DNA of 64,000 nucleotides from the NCBI GenBank assembly GCA_902792005.1, contig CADAXW010000013.1, forward strand, positions 40,400 through 104,399. Direction: 5' to 3'. The notes under the pieces were generated by a model. The model was not told the origin of the DNA. It saw nothing but the letters and a program-made list of their open reading frames with translations, and ran no database searches. Of the stretch, positions 15,129-24,498 are shown piece after piece; within the stretch, counting starts at the first letter, position 1, and every line of letters begins with the position of its first letter. This stretch comes from an uncultured Lachnospiraceae bacterium. GTDB lineage: Bacteria > Bacillota > Clostridia > Lachnospirales > Lachnospiraceae. A program made the position numbers and the translations under genes.

Positions 15129-16213
15129 CAAAAGAAGAACTGTATTCAATGAAAACAGAAGCGCCCGACAGGGATGTGGAGGTGCTTGCGAAGCAAAGGT
15201 GGGACAGCCTTGTGAAGCCGATTGACGGGCTCGGCGCATTTGAGGAGATGATCTGCAGGATCGCCGGGATCCAGGGGAAGACTTCTCCGACCCTTTCCCG
15301 GAAGGGCCTGATCATCATGTGTGCGGATAACGGCGTGGTGGAGGAAGGCGTGACGCAGACCGGTCAGTCGGTTACCTATGATGTGGCGGAGATGATGGGG
15401 GAGCGGCGGAGCTCCGTAGGCAGGATGACCATGCATTATCCGCTGGACATTTTCCCCTATGATGTGGGGATCAATACAAAGGATACGCCGAAGGGCGTGA
15501 TCAACCGAAAGATCCGGCAGGGTACCGCGAATCTTCTGAAGGGTCCTGCCATGACAGAGCAGGAGTGCCTTGCTGCCATCGGCGTCGGGCTGGAGGCCGT
15601 GCGGGACTGTCACTCCAAAGGCTACGACATCATCGCCACCGGAGAGATGGGGATCGGAAATACCACCTCCAGTGCGGCACTGCTTTCCGCACTTACGGGA
15701 GAAAAACCGGAGCGCTTCACCGGAAGGGGATCCGGTCTTCCGGATGCTGGACTGGAACGAAAGAAGCAGGTGATCCGGGATGCCGTAAGGCTGCATCGCG
15801 GAGCAAAGGCCGGTACACCGGTGAAAACGGCGGAGGAGACACTGCAGGTCCTGACTGCTCTTGGAGGGCTGGACATTGCGGCCCTTGTGGGTGTTTTTCT
15901 CGGAGGCGCGGTCTGCCGCATTCCGATTGTGATCGACGGCCTGATCAGCGCGGTTTCGGCCTATACTGCGGAGCTTTTCCTGCCGGGCTGCCGGGACTAT
16001 ATGATCGCCTCCCATTCAGGAAAAGAGAAGGGAACGGAGCGGATCCTGACGGAGCTGTCGCTCACACCGGTGCTTCAGGCTGATATGGCACTGGGCGAGG
16101 GAACGGGCGCGGTTTTGCTTTTTCCCATGCTGGATATGGCGCTGTCTCTTTATCTGGACGGCACCACATTTCAGGATACGGATATCGCGAAGTATGAGAG
16201 GTTCGGTAAATGA
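15125..16213 (+). CDS. cobT: Nicotinate-nucleotide--dimethylbenzimidazole phosphoribosyltransferase
   Basis: A 362-residue enzyme making alpha-ribazole 5'-phosphate, the activated lower ligand, from nicotinate mononucleotide and a base. Typical motifs are present: C-A-D-N-G-V-V-E-E-G-V (about 61-71), G-E-M-G-I-G-N-T-T near residue 175, and the C-terminal L-G-E-G-T-G-A with the catalytic Glu. Full length. It overlaps the cbiP fusion by ATGA and the following cobU by 4 bases, so the genes are translationally coupled within the B12 operon. Confidence 0.95.
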   Translation: MTKEELYSMKTEAPDRDVEVLAKQRWDSLVKPIDGLGAFEEMICRIAGIQGKTSPTLSRKGLIIMCADNGVVEEGVTQTGQSVTYDVAEMMGERRSSVGRMTMHYPLDIFPYDVGINTKDTPKGVINRKIRQGTANLLKGPAMTEQECLAAIGVGLEAVRDCHSKGYDIIATGEMGIGNTTSSAALLSALTGEKPERFTGRGSGLPDAGLERKKQVIRDAVRLHRGAKAGTPVKTAEETLQVLTALGGLDIAALVGVFLGGAVCRIPIVIDGLISAVSAYTAELFLPGCRDYMIASHSGKEKGTERILTELSLTPVLQADMALGEGTGAVLLFPMLDMALSLYLDGTTFQDTDIAKYERFGK

Positions 16214-16746
16214 TCACTTTGATTATTGGTACGAATAACAGCGGCAAGTCGGAGCTGGCGGAGAAACTGGCCGTGCAGCGGGGAACCGGAAGAAAATACT
16301 ATCTGGCAACCATGCAGCTCTGCGATGACGCCAGCCGGGCCCGGGCGGAGAAGCATAGAAGAATGCGGGCCGGAAAAGGCTTTCTCACCATTGAGAAGGA
16401 ATGCCGGATCAGAGAAGTGCTTTCCTCCATAGAAGACGCGGAGAAGGCATTGGTGCTCCTGGAATGCGTTTCAAATCTTGTGGGAAATGAACTCCATTCG
16501 GATCCGAAGTGGCTGAGGTCGTTTGGTTCTGGTGAGGCACCGGAGGATACATTTACGGAAATGATTGTGAGTGACATCAAGGCCGTGGCGGACAGGGTCC
16601 GTGATCTGATCCTTGTTACGAATGAATATGATAAGGATGATGCGGGATACGACCGGCAGACCAGGATCTACGTAGAGCTGCTGAGCCGGGTAAACGAAAG
16701 GCTCCGTGACGCAGCGGATGAGGTCATCGATTTACGGAAGGATTGA
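16210..16746 (+). CDS. cobU: Adenosylcobinamide kinase / adenosylcobinamide-phosphate guanylyltransferase
   Basis: A 178-residue bifunctional nucleotide-loop assembly enzyme. It phosphorylates adenosylcobinamide and then forms adenosylcobinamide-GDP. The P-loop is G-T-N-N-S-G-K-S (7-14), somewhat diverged from the usual G-G-A-R-S-G-K-S. The guanylylated histidine corresponds to His49 in E-K-H-R-R-M-R. Length is usual. It is coupled by 4-base overlaps to cobT upstream and cobS downstream. The P-loop divergence (Asn-Asn) is noteworthy but keeps the Gly-Lys-Ser core. Confidence 0.9.
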   Translation: MITLIIGTNNSGKSELAEKLAVQRGTGRKYYLATMQLCDDASRARAEKHRRMRAGKGFLTIEKECRIREVLSSIEDAEKALVLLECVSNLVGNELHSDPKWLRSFGSGEAPEDTFTEMIVSDIKAVADRVRDLILVTNEYDKDDAGYDRQTRIYVELLSRVNERLRDAADEVIDLRKD

Positions 16747-17528
16747 GACGCTTGAAGATACTAAGATGGTTAGGAATTACATTTTCCCTGTTCAGCCGGA
16801 TCCCGGTTCCCAGGTTTAAGTGGAGGGAGGAGGAAATGCGCTACAGCATGGCCTTTCTTCCGCTGGTGGGAGGGATCATTGGGCTTGGAACGTATCTGAT
16901 AAGCGGCGTGAATCCCTTTGCGGAGCTCCCCGTGGCAGTCAGGATCCTGCTCACGCTGGCGCTCTCCCTGCTGATCACCGGAGGCTTCCATGTGGACGGC
17001 TTTATGGATACGGAGGATGCCATGCATTCCTTCGCACCGACCGAGAAAAAGCTGGAGATCCTGAAGGATCCCCATATCGGGGCCTTTGCCGTGATCGCTC
17101 TTGTAAAATGGCTGCTGATCTACGCTGCCGCCATCACTGCGATCCTGCTGAATGAACGGACCGACGAAAGGATCCTTGTGATCCTGGGTCTGACCTTTGT
17201 GATCAGCAGAAGTCTTCTGGGACTCACCTCTTTCTTCTTTCCGAAGGCAAAGAAGGAGGGGATGCTGTATGAGGAAACGAAAACGAAGCCCCGGGTGGTG
17301 GTGATCCTTCTTTCCATCCAGCTGGCAGCGGCGGTGGGGGTTTCCCTTTGGATGGATCTCCTTTCGGGAAGCATGGTTGTGCTTCTCTACACGCTGCATA
17401 CCATCTATTACCGGTATACGGTTTATAAGAATTTCGGAGGGGTTACGGGAGATACGGCAGGATACTTTCTTACCACCGGCGAGATCCTGGCAGCCCTTGT
17501 TCTGGCAGGGACTCTTTATCTGAAGTGA
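16743..17528 (+). CDS. cobS: Adenosylcobinamide-GDP ribazoletransferase (cobalamin synthase)
   Basis: A 261-residue membrane enzyme that joins adenosylcobinamide-GDP with alpha-ribazole or its phosphate, the last step of cobalamin assembly. It shows the family N-terminus (F-S-R-I-P-V-P), the acidic metal motif G-G-F-H-V-D-G-F-M-D-T-E-D-A (about 79-92), and six or seven hydrophobic segments. The likely start is the TTG at 16743, which overlaps the cobU stop. The mobile substrate and membrane location fit the known CobS/CbiB membrane complex. Confidence 0.93.
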   Translation: MRRLKILRWLGITFSLFSRIPVPRFKWREEEMRYSMAFLPLVGGIIGLGTYLISGVNPFAELPVAVRILLTLALSLLITGGFHVDGFMDTEDAMHSFAPTEKKLEILKDPHIGAFAVIALVKWLLIYAAAITAILLNERTDERILVILGLTFVISRSLLGLTSFFFPKAKKEGMLYEETKTKPRVVVILLSIQLAAAVGVSLWMDLLSGSMVVLLYTLHTIYYRYTVYKNFGGVTGDTAGYFLTTGEILAALVLAGTLYLK

Positions 17529-17536
17529 GGCATGTT

Positions 17537-18154
17537 ATGGCAAAAAAACAGGTTGTTCTGATCCGTCATGGTCAGATCCCCGGAAATGTAGAGAAACGGT
17601 ATATCGGGTGCAGAACGGATGAATCGCTTACGGAACACGGGATCGAAGAGATCCGGGCAAGACGGGCGGAAGCAGGAAAGCTGCTTTCCGGAGGTGTGGT
17701 CCGGATCTGCTGCAGTCCCATGAAGCGGGCGGTTGAAACGGTATACTACCTGTTTGACGAAAAGGCCCCGACGATCCTTACAGATCTCAGGGAGATGGAT
17801 TTTGGAAACTTTGAGGGAAAGAATTATGAAGATCTTTCCGGAGATAAAGACTATCAAAGTTGGATCAACAGCGGGGGAACAAAGGATTTCCCCGGGGGAG
17901 AAAAGAGAGACGCGTTTATCCATCGGTCCATGCAGGGCTTCCGTGCGGCGCTGGGAGACATAGAGATATCGGAAAGAGTTATCATCCTTTGTCACGGTGG
18001 CACCATCATGGCGATCATGAGTGCTCTCACCGGGAAGGATACTTACGATTTTATGGTTGGAAATCTGGAGGGCTACATCCTGGATCTGGAGATGAATGAT
18101 GAAGGAATACATGTTATTTCATATAATCGCCTTGTTTTTGGGCGTTCTGCTTGA
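17537..18154 (+). CDS. cobC: Histidine phosphatase, alpha-ribazole phosphatase-like
   Basis: A 205-residue histidine phosphatase superfamily protein. The catalytic R-H-G motif is in V-V-L-I-R-H-G-Q near residues 6-13 and the second catalytic His is in I-L-C-H-G-G-T near residue 155. It would remove the 5'-phosphate of alpha-ribazole phosphate or of cobalamin 5'-phosphate. I chose ATG 17537 because GAGG lies upstream; an in-frame GTG at 17525 overlaps the cobS stop and is possible. Its end overlaps cbiB by 59 bases. Enzymes of this family can have broader substrates, but the operon context favours CobC. Confidence 0.87.
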   Translation: MAKKQVVLIRHGQIPGNVEKRYIGCRTDESLTEHGIEEIRARRAEAGKLLSGGVVRICCSPMKRAVETVYYLFDEKAPTILTDLREMDFGNFEGKNYEDLSGDKDYQSWINSGGTKDFPGGEKRDAFIHRSMQGFRAALGDIEISERVIILCHGGTIMAIMSALTGKDTYDFMVGNLEGYILDLEMNDEGIHVISYNRLVFGRSA

Positions 18155-19097
18155 CCAGATCGTGGGAGATCCGCATTCACTTCCGCATCCGGTGCGGGGC
18201 ATCGGAAGACTTATTGCCTGGCTGGAGGGAAGACTCCTGGGAGCCCGCGGTTCGAAGCAGACGGAGCGAAGACGGGGCGCACTGCTTTGGTGGCTGGTGA
18301 TCCTGATCGTAGGAACCGTTACGGCGCTGATCCTCGTTCTGGCATATCAATCCCTTGTTTATCTGGGCCTTTTCGTTGAAATGATACTTGTATGCTATAT
18401 TCTGGCGGCAAGAAGTCTTTGCAGGGAAAGCATGGCGGTACAAAGAAGGCTTATGAACCGGGATGTTCCCGGGGCAAGGCACGCTCTTTCCATGATCGTG
18501 GGAAGAGATACGGAGCCTCTTTCCGAGGAGGAGATCGTAAAGGCTGCAGTGGAGACGGTGGCTGAAAATACCTCGGACGGGGTTATCGCCCCGCTTCTTT
18601 ATACCATCATTGGCGGACCGGTACTGGGGCTTTGCTATAAGGCGGTAAACACCATGGATTCCATGCTGGGATACCAAAATGACAGATACAGGAACTTTGG
18701 ACGGTTTGCGGCGAAGGCAGATGATCTTCTGAACTATATCCCATCCAGACTCAGTGCACTGGCAATGATCTTCGGATGCAGGATACTTGGGCTCTTCTCG
18801 GGACATTTTAATGGGAAGGAAGCACACAGGATCTGGGTTCGGGACAGGAGAAATCACAGCTCGCCGAATTCGGCCCAGACAGAAAGCGTGACAGCGGGAG
18901 CTCTGGGGCTCCGGCTGGGAGGAACCCATACCTATCAGGGCATTCCGGTGGAGAAGCCCTATATCGGGGATGAGCGAAGAAAGGCGGAACCGGAGGATAT
19001 CCGGCGGTCAAACCGGCTGATGTTTATGACGGAGGCGGTGGTTTTCGTCCTGTGCATGGCGGTGATGATCACGGTCCTCTGTTGTATGTGGGTTTAG
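18096..19097 (+). CDS. cbiB: Adenosylcobinamide-phosphate synthase
   Basis: A 333-residue integral membrane protein that attaches (R)-1-amino-2-propanol O-2-phosphate to adenosylcobyric acid. Family signatures are clear: L-L-D-Q-I-V-G-D-P and L-P-H-P-V-R-G-I-G near the N-terminus, V-A-E-N-T-S-D-G-V-I-A-P in the middle, and M-D-S-M-L-G-Y followed by F-G-R-F-A-A-K-A-D-D. Four to five membrane helices. It overlaps cobC by 59 bases, unusually long. Its aminopropanol phosphate donor would come from the next gene, CobD. Confidence 0.94.
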   Translation: MMKEYMLFHIIALFLGVLLDQIVGDPHSLPHPVRGIGRLIAWLEGRLLGARGSKQTERRRGALLWWLVILIVGTVTALILVLAYQSLVYLGLFVEMILVCYILAARSLCRESMAVQRRLMNRDVPGARHALSMIVGRDTEPLSEEEIVKAAVETVAENTSDGVIAPLLYTIIGGPVLGLCYKAVNTMDSMLGYQNDRYRNFGRFAAKADDLLNYIPSRLSALAMIFGCRILGLFSGHFNGKEAHRIWVRDRRNHSSPNSAQTESVTAGALGLRLGGTHTYQGIPVEKPYIGDERRKAEPEDIRRSNRLMFMTEAVVFVLCMAVMITVLCCMWV

Positions 19098-19116
19098 ATG
19101 AAGGAGTTGGAAGGTA

Positions 19117-20166
19117 ATGCAGCACGGCGGAGATATCTACAGGAATAAGGTGAAGATGGATCATTCGGTGAATCTGAATCCTCTGGGAATCCCGGCGGAG
19201 GTGCTTTCAGCGGTCCGAAGCTCACTGGACAGGGCAGGGGTTTATCCTGACCTTCTGCAGGGAGCCGTGCGGGAAGAGATCGCTGCATCCGTCGGCGGAT
19301 CATCAACTTCTGTACTGGCTGGAAGCGGAGCCTCCGAGCTGCTTATGGGAGCGGTTCGCGTCATTATGCCAAAGAAGGCGCTGTTGTTTGAACCCTGCTT
19401 TTCCGGTTATCAGCATACGCTCACGTCGGTAGGTTGTGAGATATGTCATCACATTCTGACGGAGGAGAATGGCTTCCGTCTGACGGCGGAGGATCTGGAG
19501 GCTGTGACGCCGGACCTGGATCTGATCCTGCTTTCGGATCCGGTGAATCCCACAGGACAGAGCCTCGAGGATACATTTATCGAAGAATTACTGGAAAAGG
19601 CAGAGAAGAATCATATCTCCGTGATCCTGGATGAGAGTTTTCTTATGATGTCGGACAAGGCCGGTCAGGGTCACTCGGATCACGGCTATGAACGGGTGCA
19701 GCGGTATGAGGAGCTTTGGGTCCTTCGTTCCATGACGAAGCTCCTGGCCATGCCGGGGATCCGGATGGGATATGTCATTTCCGGGAAGGAGAACATCCGC
19801 CGGCTGACGGGGCAGCTTCCGGAGTGGAATCTCTCAATTCCTGCGGAGGCGGGGATCCGGGCCGGGCTGAAGCTTCTTCAGGATGAGGCGTACATCGGAC
19901 ATATGCTTTCTCTGATCCGGGAGGAACGAGAATATCTGTCCCAGGGCCTCGGAGCGCTTGGTTTTACGGTCTATGACAGCCAGACATCCTTTCTTCTTTT
20001 CCGGGGACCGGAGGATCTGTATGAGAGGCTGCTTGCCCGGGGGATCCTGATCCGGGACTGCAGTGATTTCCGGGGCCTCGGGAAGGGGTACTACCGGATC
20101 GCGGTGAAGAAGCATGAGGAAAATGTGGCGCTTCTTCGGGCCTTAGGAAGAATGATGGAGGAATGA
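19117..20166 (+). CDS. cobD: Threonine-phosphate decarboxylase (PLP aminotransferase fold)
   Basis: A 349-residue class I/II aminotransferase-fold enzyme. The N-terminal H-G-G-D-I-Y and N-L-N-P-L-G motifs are typical of CobD. The PLP-binding lysine is Lys208 in S-M-T-K-L-L-A-M-P-G-I-R, with N-P-T-G near residue 145. It decarboxylates L-threonine O-3-phosphate to aminopropanol phosphate for CbiB. An AAGGAG site precedes the ATG. The gene end lies in an 11-bp repeat (GGAGGAATGA at 20157-20166 and 20168-20177) that duplicates its stop codon and supplies the ribosome binding site for cbiC. Confidence 0.92.
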   Translation: MQHGGDIYRNKVKMDHSVNLNPLGIPAEVLSAVRSSLDRAGVYPDLLQGAVREEIAASVGGSSTSVLAGSGASELLMGAVRVIMPKKALLFEPCFSGYQHTLTSVGCEICHHILTEENGFRLTAEDLEAVTPDLDLILLSDPVNPTGQSLEDTFIEELLEKAEKNHISVILDESFLMMSDKAGQGHSDHGYERVQRYEELWVLRSMTKLLAMPGIRMGYVISGKENIRRLTGQLPEWNLSIPAEAGIRAGLKLLQDEAYIGHMLSLIREEREYLSQGLGALGFTVYDSQTSFLLFRGPEDLYERLLARGILIRDCSDFRGLGKGYYRIAVKKHEENVALLRALGRMMEE

Positions 20167-20180
20167 CGGAGGAATGATGG

Positions 20181-20807
20181 ATGAATTTTGAAACAGTCAA
20201 ACCGGCGGAGATCGAAAAACGAAGCTTTGAGATCATCACCCAGGAGCTGGAAGCAGCCGGCATCCGGCTGGATGAGACTTTGGCGCCGGTGATCAAGCGC
20301 TGTATCCACACCTCAGCCGATTTCGAGTATGCAGAGACACTGGCCTTCTCGGAGGGGGCCGTGGACCGGATGAAGGAACTGATCCGACAGGGCGCCACCA
20401 TCGTGACGGATACAAATATGGCGCTGGCAGGGATCAACAAAAAGAAGCTGGCCTCCTTCGGCGGCAGGTGCATCTGCTTCATGGCAGAGGAGGATGTGGC
20501 AAAGGAAGCCACGGAGCGGGGCATCACCCGGGCAGCCGTATCCATGGAGCGGGCCGCAGCTCTGGGAGAGAAGGTGATCTTTGCCATCGGAAATGCGCCC
20601 ACGGCCCTGATCCGGCTCCATGAAATGATGCAGGAGGGGACTTACACTCCCGCATTCATCATCGGTGTTCCGGTGGGCTTTGTAAATGTGGTCTGGGCGA
20701 AGGAGCTCTTCCTCGGAACGTCGGTTCCGTACATCATCAACCGGGGAAGAAAGGGCGGAAGCACCATTGCGGCGGCCATCTGCAATGCGGTGCTGTATCA
20801 AATGTGA
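20181..20807 (+). CDS. cbiC: Cobalt-precorrin-8 (precorrin-8X) methylmutase
   Basis: A 208-residue enzyme that moves the C-11 methyl group to C-12, giving cobyrinic acid (hydrogenobyrinate in the aerobic route). The catalytic histidine is His43 in R-C-I-H-T-S-A-D-F-E-Y, at the same position as in CobH. Later motifs T-D-T-N-M-A-L-A-G-I and G-N-A-P-T-A-L are also typical. Normal length. The ATG is preceded by GGAGG contained in the repeat at the cobD stop. Confidence 0.95.
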   Translation: MNFETVKPAEIEKRSFEIITQELEAAGIRLDETLAPVIKRCIHTSADFEYAETLAFSEGAVDRMKELIRQGATIVTDTNMALAGINKKKLASFGGRCICFMAEEDVAKEATERGITRAAVSMERAAALGEKVIFAIGNAPTALIRLHEMMQEGTYTPAFIIGVPVGFVNVVWAKELFLGTSVPYIINRGRKGGSTIAAAICNAVLYQM

Positions 20808-20834
20808 TCGGAGCTTTGAAAAAAGGAGATCCGG

Positions 20835-21953
20835 ATGAAAAAGGGATTTACCACCGGAAGCTGTGCGGCTGCGGCAGGAAAGGCAGCGGCGTACATGCTC
20901 CTGGGAGGAAAAAGAATAGATAAGATCGAGATCGAGACGCCGGCGGGGATCCGCTACTGTCCGAAGCTGGAGGAAATCGATATTGGGGAGGACTACGTCC
21001 GCTGTGCAGTTCGAAAGGAATCCGGGGATGATCCGGATATCACGAACGGATCCCTGATCGTGGTGAAGGTGAGTCATGGCAGGGAAGGCCAAAGCCTTCG
21101 GGAGATACGGATCGAGGGCGGAGAAGGCGTTGGCAGAGTGACCCGTCCGGGACTGGATCAGCCGGTGGGAGCCGCAGCCATCAATTCAGTTCCGAGGCAG
21201 ATGATCGAGCAGGAGGTGCGGCAGGTCATGGAGCTCTTTGATCATGAGGGAACTCTGGAGGTTGTGGTTTCGGTTCCCGGCGGAAGGGAGCTGGCAGAGA
21301 AGACCTTCAATCCCAGACTGGGGATCGAAGGCGGGATCTCCATCATCGGAACCTCGGGGATCGTGGAACCCATGAGCCAGAAGGCGCTTCTTGATTCCAT
21401 CCGGGTGGAGCTGCGTCAGAAGAAAGCCATGGGAAGCACTGTGGCAGTGATCACCCCCGGGAATTACGGACTGGCCTTCATGAAGGAAGTCTACGGCTTC
21501 GATCTGGATCAGGCAGTGAAATGTTCCAACTTCATCGGGGACACCATCGATATGGCAGTGGAGCTTGGCTTTCAGAAGCTGCTTCTCTGCGGCCACATCG
21601 GAAAGCTTGTGAAGCTTGCCGGCGGGATCATGAATACCCATTCCAGAGAAGCGGACTGCAGGATGGAGCTTATGGCGGCAGCGGCCGTAAGGTGCGGCGC
21701 TTCCGAAGCGGCAGTGCGGGAGATCCTGGACTGTGTATCCACAGAAGAAGCGGTAGCGGTCTATGAAAGAGAAGGACTCACCGGACGTGCCTTTGCGTAT
21801 CTCACGGAGCGCGGCGCATTTTATCTGGACCGGCGGGGAAAGGGAGAGATCGCCATTCAGTACATGATGTATTCCAATCAGTACGGCCTGCTGGGAAAGA
21901 CGGGGGAGGCAGAGGCTTTTCTGATGGAAGCGAATAGTAAAGACGAAGAATAA
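20835..21953 (+). CDS. cbiD: Cobalt-precorrin-5B C1-methyltransferase
   Basis: A 372-residue protein. The N-terminus F-T-T-G-S-C-A-A-A-A-G-K-A is the CbiD hallmark, and G-G-T/G-G-R motifs and T-P-G-N-Y-G near residue 205 also match. It adds the C-1 methyl group during anaerobic corrin ring synthesis; its presence marks the oxygen-independent pathway. A GGAGAT site lies before the ATG. Full length, with no visible defects. Confidence 0.95.
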   Translation: MKKGFTTGSCAAAAGKAAAYMLLGGKRIDKIEIETPAGIRYCPKLEEIDIGEDYVRCAVRKESGDDPDITNGSLIVVKVSHGREGQSLREIRIEGGEGVGRVTRPGLDQPVGAAAINSVPRQMIEQEVRQVMELFDHEGTLEVVVSVPGGRELAEKTFNPRLGIEGGISIIGTSGIVEPMSQKALLDSIRVELRQKKAMGSTVAVITPGNYGLAFMKEVYGFDLDQAVKCSNFIGDTIDMAVELGFQKLLLCGHIGKLVKLAGGIMNTHSREADCRMELMAAAAVRCGASEAAVREILDCVSTEEAVAVYEREGLTGRAFAYLTERGAFYLDRRGKGEIAIQYMMYSNQYGLLGKTGEAEAFLMEANSKDEE

Positions 21954-21972
21954 AAGCGAAAGGAAACAGGGC

Positions 21973-22734
21973 ATGATTAACTTTGTGGGTGCAGGACCCG
22001 GGGCGGTGGATCTCATCACGGTCCGGGGAATGGAGCTTCTGAAAAAGGCAGATGTGGTGATCTATGCGGGAAGTCTGGTGAATCCCGGGCTTCTGGATTA
22101 TGTACCGTCTTCAGCAGAGATCTATGACAGTGCAGGGATGACGCTGGAAGAGGTGATGCAGGTCATGATCGCTGCCCATCGCGACGGAAAAGAAGTGGTG
22201 CGTCTGCATACCGGAGAGCCCAGTCTGTACGGAGCCGTGCGGGAACAGATGGACATCCTGGACCGGGAAGGGATCGGATATGCTTCCTGTCCCGGTGTCA
22301 GTGCCTGCTTCGGAGCTGCAGCGGATATGAATCTGGAATATACCCTCCCGGGGGTGTCCCAGACACTGATCATCACAAGGCTGGAGGGAAGAACCGGGGT
22401 TCCGGAGAAGGAAAGCATGCAGGCCCTTGCGTCCCATGGAGCATCCATGGCGATCTATCTAAGCGCCGGAATGCTGGAACGGCTCTCGGAGGAACTGCTC
22501 CGGGGAGGATACACACCGGATACACCGGCGGCCATCGTTTATAAGGCAACCTGGCCGGAGGAGAAGATCCTGCCCTGTACGGTGAAGGATCTGGCGGAGA
22601 CGGCAAAGAAGGCAGGGGTTTCGAAGACCGCGGTGGTGCTTGTGGGACGCGCCGTGGGAACGAAGGACTATGAAAGGTCAAAGCTGTATGATCCCACATT
22701 TTCAACGGGATACCGGGCTGCGAAGGAAGAGTAG
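21973..22734 (+). CDS. cbiF: Cobalt-precorrin-4 C11-methyltransferase
   Basis: A 253-residue SAM-dependent tetrapyrrole methylase. It has the N-terminal G-A-G-P-G-A-V-D-L-I-T loop and A-G-S-L-V-N, then L-H-T-G-E-P-S-L-Y-G near residue 78, the CbiF-type version of the second loop. It adds the methyl group at C-11. It follows cbiD by 19 bases with an AAAGGAAA site and precedes cbiG by 5 bases. Confidence 0.94.
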   Translation: MINFVGAGPGAVDLITVRGMELLKKADVVIYAGSLVNPGLLDYVPSSAEIYDSAGMTLEEVMQVMIAAHRDGKEVVRLHTGEPSLYGAVREQMDILDREGIGYASCPGVSACFGAAADMNLEYTLPGVSQTLIITRLEGRTGVPEKESMQALASHGASMAIYLSAGMLERLSEELLRGGYTPDTPAAIVYKATWPEEKILPCTVKDLAETAKKAGVSKTAVVLVGRAVGTKDYERSKLYDPTFSTGYRAAKEE

Positions 22735-22739
22735 ATACT

Positions 22740-23732
22740 ATGAAGAAGAAGGCCATATGCTTTACCCGGGGCGGGAAGCAGATCATAGAGAGGATCAATC
22801 AAAAATATCTGGAACAGGGAGCCGAGCCGATGGAGGCATATCTCTCCTCCGATAAGGTGGAGCCGGGAGAGGGCTTTTGCAAGGTGGAGGGACCTCTCGG
22901 CGCCTGGACGGCGGAACATTTTCATCCGGGGAACGGACTTCTGTTCATCGGAGCGGTGGGGATCGCGGTAAGAGCCCTGGCCGGACTGCCGAAGGACAAG
23001 CTTTCCGACTGCCCTGTGGTGGTGATGGATGATACGGCCCAGTTCGTGATCCCCATTCTCTCTGGACATGCAGGGGGAGCGAACGGTTGGGCAGCGGAGA
23101 TTGCTGCCATGCTGGGGGCGGTGCCGGTGATCACCACGTCCACGGACAGAAATGAGGCCTTTTCCGTGGATACTTTCGCGATGGAGCGCAGACTGACCAT
23201 TACAGAGAAGGAGGGGATCCGAAAGGTCTCCGTGAAAGCGCTGGAGGAGAAGAAGGTTACGCTCTCCATAAAGAACTACCCGCCAAAGCAGCCCGTGGAT
23301 CTTATCATAGCAGATAAAACGGATGCGGAATGCACCCTGCTTCTTAAGCCGAAGCCCTATACGGTGGGAGTGGGAATGAAGAAGAACAAGGACGCGGGAG
23401 AGGCGGAAGCTTTCCTTCTTGATACGCTGAAGGATCTGGAGATCCCCGTCTCCGATGTATATGCACTTTGTACCATAGACATAAAGGAGGAGGAGCCTGC
23501 ACTTCTGGCCATGCGGGATAAGTACAGGATCCCGGTATTCTCCTTTGACAGAGAACTCCTGGAGAAGGCGGAGGGAGACTTCACCGCATCGGAATTTGTC
23601 CGGGAACAGGTAGGGGTGGATAATGTATGTGAACGCGCGGCAGTCCTTGGAGCCGGCCCGGGAGCTGAGCTGATCCTCCGGAAGCAGGCGCGGGACGGAA
23701 TGACCATTGCTGTGGCAAAACGGATGATATGA
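22740..23732 (+). CDS. cbiG: Cobalt-precorrin-5A hydrolase
   Basis: A 330-residue protein that opens the delta-lactone ring and releases acetaldehyde. The N-terminal domain has G-A-V-G-I-A-V-R-A-L near residue 66 and S-G-H-A-G-G-A-N near 110; the C-terminal CbiG domain follows from about 205. Length is typical of a stand-alone CbiG. It sits between cbiF and cbiH, the enzymes acting just before and after it. Confidence 0.93.
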   Translation: MKKKAICFTRGGKQIIERINQKYLEQGAEPMEAYLSSDKVEPGEGFCKVEGPLGAWTAEHFHPGNGLLFIGAVGIAVRALAGLPKDKLSDCPVVVMDDTAQFVIPILSGHAGGANGWAAEIAAMLGAVPVITTSTDRNEAFSVDTFAMERRLTITEKEGIRKVSVKALEEKKVTLSIKNYPPKQPVDLIIADKTDAECTLLLKPKPYTVGVGMKKNKDAGEAEAFLLDTLKDLEIPVSDVYALCTIDIKEEEPALLAMRDKYRIPVFSFDRELLEKAEGDFTASEFVREQVGVDNVCERAAVLGAGPGAELILRKQARDGMTIAVAKRMI

Positions 23733-23769
23733 AATGGAATATGAAATGGGATATGATAAGGGATATGAT

Positions 23770-24498
23770 ATGGGAAAGATCTATGTGATAGGCATCGGCC
23801 CGGGAGACCGCCGTCTGATGACGGACCTGGGAAGAGAGGCCCTGGAAAAAAGCGATGTCATAGTGGGATATAAGGTCTATATCGATCTGATCCGGGAGGA
23901 CTATCCGGAGAAGGAGTTTCTGGAGAGTGGTATGCGGGAGGAAATTCTCCGCTGTGAGAAATGTATCGCCCTTGCCAGGGAAGGAAAGACAGTGTCCCTG
24001 ATCTGCAGCGGAGATGCAGGTGTGTATGGTATGGCCTCCCCGCTTCTTGAGGTGGCGGAAAAAGAAGGCTTTATGGATGTGGAGATCATCCCGGGTGTCA
24101 CCGCAGCTCTGGCAGGGGCGGCGATCCTCGGCGCACCGGTCAGCCATGATTTCTGTACCATCAGCCTGAGCGACCTCCTGACACCCTGGGAGCTGATCGA
24201 AAAGAGACTGCGAAGTGCGGCAGAGGGAGACTTCTGCATCGTGATCTACAATCCGGCCAGCCGGAAGCGGGCGGACTATTTAAAGAAGGCCTGCGGGATC
24301 CTTATGGAGAAGCTGCCGGAGGATACGGCTTGTGGTTATGTCCGGAATATCGGAAGAGACGGATGTGAGAAAAAGGTCTGCACACTGAAGGAGCTGGCAG
24401 AGGAGCCGGTGGATATGTTTGTGACGGTGTTCGTCGGAAACTCCCGTACCAGAATATCAGACGGGAAGCTGATCACACCCAGAGGATATAAGCTATGA
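23770..24498 (+). CDS. cbiH: Cobalt-factor III / precorrin-3B C17-methyltransferase
   Basis: A 242-residue SAM-dependent methylase. It has I-G-I-G-P-G-D at the N-terminus, then S-G-D-A-G-V-Y-G-M-A near residue 82 and I-P-G-V-T-A-A-L-A-G-A near 107, all typical of CbiH/CobJ. It methylates C-17 and drives ring contraction. I chose ATG 23770 because AAGGGA lies upstream and because homologues start M-G-K-I-Y; an in-frame ATG at 23734 would add 12 residues (M-E-Y-E-M-G-Y-D-K-G-Y-D) built from a small DNA repeat. It overlaps the next gene by 4 bases. Confidence 0.93.
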   Translation: MGKIYVIGIGPGDRRLMTDLGREALEKSDVIVGYKVYIDLIREDYPEKEFLESGMREEILRCEKCIALAREGKTVSLICSGDAGVYGMASPLLEVAEKEGFMDVEIIPGVTAALAGAAILGAPVSHDFCTISLSDLLTPWELIEKRLRSAAEGDFCIVIYNPASRKRADYLKKACGILMEKLPEDTACGYVRNIGRDGCEKKVCTLKELAEEPVDMFVTVFVGNSRTRISDGKLITPRGYKL